7,263 nucleotides of DNA, from positions 1-7,263 of the forward strand of contig JAGIAB010000050.1 in NCBI GenBank assembly GCA_017745135.1, given 5' to 3'. The notes under the pieces were generated by a model. It saw only the letters and a program-made list of their open reading frames with translations, was not told the DNA's origin and made no database searches. A program made the position numbers and the translations under genes. Below, piece after piece: positions 3,856-7,263 of the stretch (position 1 is the stretch's first letter; each line of letters opens with the position of its first letter). The stretch is from Flavisolibacter sp. GTDB taxonomy: Bacteria > Bacteroidota > Bacteroidia > Chitinophagales > Chitinophagaceae.

Positions 3856-6843
3856 ATGAGTCTATTTGAGTCCCAGTCCAAAGAATTTCAGCGTCGTCAT
3901 AATGGTCCAAATGAAAGCCAGACGAAAGAAATGTTGAAAATAATTGGCGTCAACAGTCTTGATGAGTTAATTGACAGAACCGTTCCTGCAGGTATACGCA
4001 TGAGTCATGACTTGAACCTGTCACCTGCCATGAGTGAAGCAGAGTATCTTTCGCACATCAAAGACGTTTCTTTAAAAAATAAGATCTTCAAAAACTATAT
4101 TGGACAGGGATATTATGATACCATTACACCAAGCGTCATCCTTAGAAATATTTTTGAAAATCCAGCATGGTACACGCAGTACACACCTTACCAGGCCGAG
4201 ATTTCTCAAGGCCGCCTGGAGAGCCTGCTCAATTATCAAACGGTGGTCAGCGATTTAACCGGACTGCCTATTGCCAATGCTTCTTTGCTTGACGAGGCCA
4301 CCGCGGCGGCGGAAGCTATGACCATGTTCTTTAGCTTACTGAACAAAGACGCACATCAGTTAACAAGGCCAAAGTTTTTTGTTGATATCGAAACCTTTCC
4401 TCAAACCAAAGATGTTGTTTTAACAAGGGCTATACCTGTTGGAATTGAAGTGGTATTTGGCGATTATAAGACCGCTCAAATTGATCAAACTTATTTCGGG
4501 GCATTGGTTCAATATCCAAACGATAAAGGCTCAGTGGAAGATTACAGCAGTTTTATTCAACGTGTTCATGATGCAGGAGCTTATGTTGCCATGGCAACGG
4601 ATCTTTTAGCATTAACCCTGCTAACTCCGCCTGGCGAATTGGGTGCCGATGTTGCCTGTGGTTCATCGCAACGCTTTGGAGTTCCTCTTGGTTTTGGTGG
4701 TCCTCATGCGGCTTTCTTTGCAGCCAAAGACGAATTCAAACGCAGCATACCCGGACGAATCATTGGTGTGACTATTGATGCGCAAGGCAACCGTGCATTG
4801 CGTATGGCCTTGCAAACAAGAGAGCAGCATATCAAAAGAGAAAAAGCAACTTCCAATATTTGTACGGCACAGGCACTGCTTGCCAATATGGCTGCAATGT
4901 ATGCTGTTTACCATGGCCCGGATGGCTTAAGAAATATTGCAAAAAGAATTGCCTTGCTGACACAAACACTGGCAAATGCATTGGAAGAAAGAGGCTATGA
5001 AGTTTTACATGAATACTTTTTTGATACCGTTGTTGTAAAAGTTGAGGATGTAAAACCTTTCCGTGAAAAAGCAGAAAAGCAAAGACTTAATTTCCGTTAT
5101 TACGATAATCAGCTCATCGGAATTTCAATCGATGAAACAACAACTACGTCCGCCCTTTTTGATGTAATCAACTCATTTGTAAATGATGTTGACCCGGTTG
5201 ATTACTCGATTGAACACGAAGGAAGCCTGGATATTATTCCAACAGCCCTGACAAGAACATCTGAATTTTTAACACATCCCGTTTTTAATACGTACCACAG
5301 CGAGACGTTGATGATGCGCTACATCCATTCACTGGAAAGCAAGGATTTCTCGTTAGTACATGGAATGATCCCATTAGGAAGCTGCACCATGAAATTAAAT
5401 GCTGCTTCTGAAATGATTCCGCTGAGCTGGCAGCATTGGAGCAAGATCCACCCGTTTGCACCAATTGAACAGGCAGGAGGGTATCAATTTATCGTTCGTG
5501 AATTGAGTAAATATTTATGCGAGATCACAGCATTTGATGCGTGCAGCCTGCAACCTAACAGCGGTGCACAAGGTGAATACGCAGGTTTGTTAACCATTAA
5601 AGCCTATCATGAAAGCAGGGGCGATCATCACCGCAATGTGATGCTCATTCCTATTTCTGCACATGGCACCAATCCTGCATCGGCGGTAATGGCCGGAATG
5701 CATGTGGTAGTGGTGAAGGCACTCGAGAACGGATATGTTGATGTTGAAGACCTGAAGTTGAAAGCTGCGCAAAATGCAGATAAGCTGGCAGGGATAATGA
5801 TCACGTATCCTTCAACTTACGGCGTGTATGAAGAGACGATCAAAGAAATCACGGAGATCGTTCATCAACACGGCGGACAGGTTTATATGGATGGTGCGAA
5901 TATGAATGCACAGGTTGGATTAACTGCACCTGGGTTAATTGGTGCTGATGTTTGCCATTTGAATTTGCATAAAACATTTGCAATTCCTCATGGCGGCGGT
6001 GGCCCTGGCATGGGGCCCATTTGCGCCAAACAACATCTTGCGCCTTTCTTGCCTGGGCATGTTGAGGTCCATCCCGACCTTCCCGGTGGGAAGGTCAACA
6101 ACTCACAGCCCTTGCTTAAACAAGATTCTGATAACAATAGCAATTTTTCGAAAAGCGAGGCCAGTGCGTCGATGTTCCCGCATGGGCGGGATCGCAAGGG
6201 AGCCGTATCTGCCGCACCTTATGGTTCTGCCTCCATCCTTCTTATTTCTTATGCATATATCAGGATGCTGGGCAGAGACGGCGTTCGCAGTGCTACAGAG
6301 TATGCCATACTGAATGCAAACTACATGCTGGCACGATTGAAAGACCAATTTGATATTTTATATACGAACCATCATGGTGCCTGTGCGCATGAATTCATTG
6401 TTGATCTGCGACCATTCAAAAAATCTGCAGAGGTAGAAGCAGTTGATGTAGCGAAACGTTTAATGGATTATGGATTTCACGCACCAACCATGTCCTTCCC
6501 TGTTGCGGGCACTATCATGATCGAACCAACCGAAAGTGAAGACAAAAGTGAACTCGATAAATTTTGTGATGCTTTGCTGAGCATTCGTCGTGAAATTGCT
6601 TTGGTTGAAGAAAATAAAATCGACAGGAAAGACAATCCGCTGAAGAATGCACCGCATACGCAATTTGTAGTGTGCAGTGATGAATGGAAAAGACCTTACA
6701 GCAGGGAAATGGCAGCCTTTCCGCTGGACTATGTGAAGCAAAATAAGTTTTGGCCTTCGGTATCAAGAGTAAATGATACGTATGGCGACAGGAATTTAAT
6801 CTGTGTTTGTTTACCTACTGAATTATATGCAACAGAAGCATAA
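3856..6843 (+). CDS. gcvP: Glycine dehydrogenase (decarboxylating), P-protein (995 aa)
   Basis: PLP-dependent P-protein of the glycine cleavage system. It decarboxylates glycine and passes the aminomethyl group to the lipoyl arm of GcvH, working with GcvT and the L-protein in the cytoplasm; those partners are not in this window. The N-terminus FQRRHNGPNE is the family start. The N-terminal half includes GSSQRFGVPLGFGGPHAAFF. The C-terminal half has GSCTMKLNA (from G508), the PLP lysine Lys706 in NLHKTFAIPHGGGGPG, and SAAPYGSAS (from about 785). The ATG at 3856 was chosen over an in-frame TTG at 3754 because the 34-residue extension is unlike the family, contains the probable promoter, and lacks a ribosome-binding site. 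At 995 aa it exceeds the usual 950-960 (E. coli 957). The excess lies mostly in one block at residues 740-781, rich in S, N, D and K, coded by a palindrome-rich DNA segment (6074-6199). No frameshift is present. The gene stands alone with its own terminator. Confidence 0.97.
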   Translation: MSLFESQSKEFQRRHNGPNESQTKEMLKIIGVNSLDELIDRTVPAGIRMSHDLNLSPAMSEAEYLSHIKDVSLKNKIFKNYIGQGYYDTITPSVILRNIFENPAWYTQYTPYQAEISQGRLESLLNYQTVVSDLTGLPIANASLLDEATAAAEAMTMFFSLLNKDAHQLTRPKFFVDIETFPQTKDVVLTRAIPVGIEVVFGDYKTAQIDQTYFGALVQYPNDKGSVEDYSSFIQRVHDAGAYVAMATDLLALTLLTPPGELGADVACGSSQRFGVPLGFGGPHAAFFAAKDEFKRSIPGRIIGVTIDAQGNRALRMALQTREQHIKREKATSNICTAQALLANMAAMYAVYHGPDGLRNIAKRIALLTQTLANALEERGYEVLHEYFFDTVVVKVEDVKPFREKAEKQRLNFRYYDNQLIGISIDETTTTSALFDVINSFVNDVDPVDYSIEHEGSLDIIPTALTRTSEFLTHPVFNTYHSETLMMRYIHSLESKDFSLVHGMIPLGSCTMKLNAASEMIPLSWQHWSKIHPFAPIEQAGGYQFIVRELSKYLCEITAFDACSLQPNSGAQGEYAGLLTIKAYHESRGDHHRNVMLIPISAHGTNPASAVMAGMHVVVVKALENGYVDVEDLKLKAAQNADKLAGIMITYPSTYGVYEETIKEITEIVHQHGGQVYMDGANMNAQVGLTAPGLIGADVCHLNLHKTFAIPHGGGGPGMGPICAKQHLAPFLPGHVEVHPDLPGGKVNNSQPLLKQDSDNNSNFSKSEASASMFPHGRDRKGAVSAAPYGSASILLISYAYIRMLGRDGVRSATEYAILNANYMLARLKDQFDILYTNHHGACAHEFIVDLRPFKKSAEVEAVDVAKRLMDYGFHAPTMSFPVAGTIMIEPTESEDKSELDKFCDALLSIRREIALVEENKIDRKDNPLKNAPHTQFVVCSDEWKRPYSREMAAFPLDYVKQNKFWPSVSRVNDTYGDRNLICVCLPTELYATEA
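6074..6199 (+). repeat. In-frame palindromic insertion inside gcvP
   Basis: Three stems lie in 126 nt of coding sequence. Stem 1 is a perfect 9-bp hairpin GACCTTCCC/GGGAAGGTC with a 3-nt loop (6076-6096). Stem 2 pairs 6110-6117 with 6153-6160 (8 bp, one G-U) around a 35-nt loop. Stem 3 pairs 6176-6181 with 6186-6191, with an outer TGCG/CGCA clamp (6165-6168 with 6193-6196). Between the conserved LPG and SAAPYGSA the protein has about 51 residues where I expect about 16, so roughly 35 codons (105 nt) are extra, a multiple of three. The element is open in three of six frames. Exact boundaries are uncertain; AAG occurs near both ends (6091-6093 and 6196-6198) and might be a short duplication. 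This resembles an intragenic palindromic element of the RPE kind (inference). Confidence 0.65.
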
Positions 6844-6845
6844 AG

Positions 6846-6873
6846 AAAAGTCCCGTCCAGTACGGGACTTTTT
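6846..6873. terminator. Bidirectional rho-independent terminator, gcvP / lpxR-like
   Basis: An 11-bp perfect stem AAAAGTCCCGT/ACGGGACTTTT (6846-6856 with 6862-6872) with a 5-nt loop is followed by T residues on the plus strand. Preceding A residues give a T-run on the minus strand too. It begins 3 nt after the gcvP stop. The stop codon of the convergent gene (6872-6874) overlaps its right edge, so it can serve both transcripts. Confidence 0.9.
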
Positions 6874-7263
6874 ATTCTAAATCGATACCAATTCCAAGTC
6901 CACCCCAAATGTGGGAGCGTCCGGTTTTAAATTCCTTTGACAGAAAACTTTCAGAAAGCTCGATGAAAATATTCTTATGCTGAATCATTAACCCGACCTG
7001 GTTTTGAAGTGTGAACCCGCTAATCTCTGAAGCAGAAAGTGTGTAAGGACTTTTTTTATTGAACATTCCACCTTGTAGTGTAGCATCATAACCTACTGCG
7101 CTAACGAAAGAATGTCCAAATACATAGAACTCCCATTTGTTCTCTGGTAGTGATGAGGATTTATAAGGATCATTGATTCTACCGATCATTAAACTTAACC
7201 CCACGCTTAATTTGTCATTCATGGTTCCGGCAACAGCTTCAGCATTACCGTTAAGCATAAAGA
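6872..7263 (-). CDS. LpxR-family lipid A deacylase, C-terminal part (partial)
   Basis: The C-terminal 129 residues of an outer-membrane beta-barrel protein resemble LpxR (DUF2219), the calcium-dependent lipase that removes the 3'-acyloxyacyl chain of lipid A. The segment YDATLQGGMFNKKSPYT aligns by eye with the TLQG region of Salmonella LpxR. SFLSKEFKTG aligns with its VTSEFRTG, followed by a last strand HIWGGLGIGIDLE. Alternating hydrophobic/polar strands separated by short turns fit a barrel. The frame remains open to the window edge (a Phe codon precedes the first visible Met), so the true start and the N-terminal catalytic region lie outside. The Met at 7258 should not be taken as the start. 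The gene converges on gcvP and shares its terminator. The specific deacylase activity cannot be verified without the N-terminal half. Confidence 0.75.
   Translation of the reverse strand, partial: FMLNGNAEAVAGTMNDKLSVGLSLMIGRINDPYKSSSLPENKWEFYVFGHSFVSAVGYDATLQGGMFNKKSPYTLSASEISGFTLQNQVGLMIQHKNIFIELSESFLSKEFKTGRSHIWGGLGIGIDLE

Noticed and set aside
5978..6348. Alternative and antisense reading frames overlapping the gcvP insertion
   Set aside because: These open frames overlap a clearly conserved gcvP frame and show no recognisable protein. Their openness is noted only as a property of the inserted element.
6460..6766. Antisense frames opposite the 3' end of gcvP
   Set aside because: Composition is that of a shadow frame (Cys/His/Phe-rich, no motif) and no start signals are visible; gcvP coding is unambiguous here.

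Overview
The window is most likely from a Gram-negative member of the Bacteroidota, probably near the Chitinophagaceae/Sphingobacteriia. This rests on a Bacteroidota-type -7 promoter element (TAnnTTTG) before gcvP, mostly weak Shine-Dalgarno sequences, moderately AT-rich DNA, an LpxR-type outer-membrane lipid A deacylase, and palindromic repeats of a style I associate with that phylum. No 16S rRNA or other marker is present, so the taxon is an inference.

Layout. At 18-1259 (+) is a complete MFS exporter of the EntS/MFS_3 type. The gap between it and the next gene is filled by a 170-nt element with perfect 31-bp inverted arms (1259-1428). At 1434-2333 (+) is a Tat-exported metallo-beta-lactamase-fold hydrolase. 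At 2364-2969 is a compact mobile unit: a 153-aa Y1/HUH transposase of the IS200/RAYT type, bracketed on each side by two REP-like hairpins in mirror orientation (a REPtron-like layout). At 2980-3465 (-) is a YkgJ-type cysteine-cluster protein. A 390-nt divergent intergenic region (3466-3855) holds an 18-nt perfect palindrome, short tandem repeats, a two-part stem-loop and a probable gcvP promoter. At 3856-6843 (+) is gcvP, glycine dehydrogenase (decarboxylating), the P-protein of the glycine cleavage system. A strong bidirectional terminator (6846-6873) separates it from the 3' end of a convergent lpxR-like gene (6872-7263, -), which runs off the window.

The protein-coding genes are ordinary accessory and housekeeping functions, with no evident shared pathway. 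The notable content is repeat biology. Several unrelated palindromic families sit in about 7 kb. One of them appears to be inserted in frame inside gcvP (about 6074-6199), adding about 35 residues between the PLP-lysine/glycine-rich loop and the conserved SAAPYGSA motif. A structured palindromic element apparently tolerated inside an essential-type metabolic enzyme recalls the Rickettsia palindromic elements (RPE), and it is the best candidate here for something undescribed. The second point of interest is the REPtron-like unit, whose left inner hairpin contains the transposase's probable ribosome-binding site.
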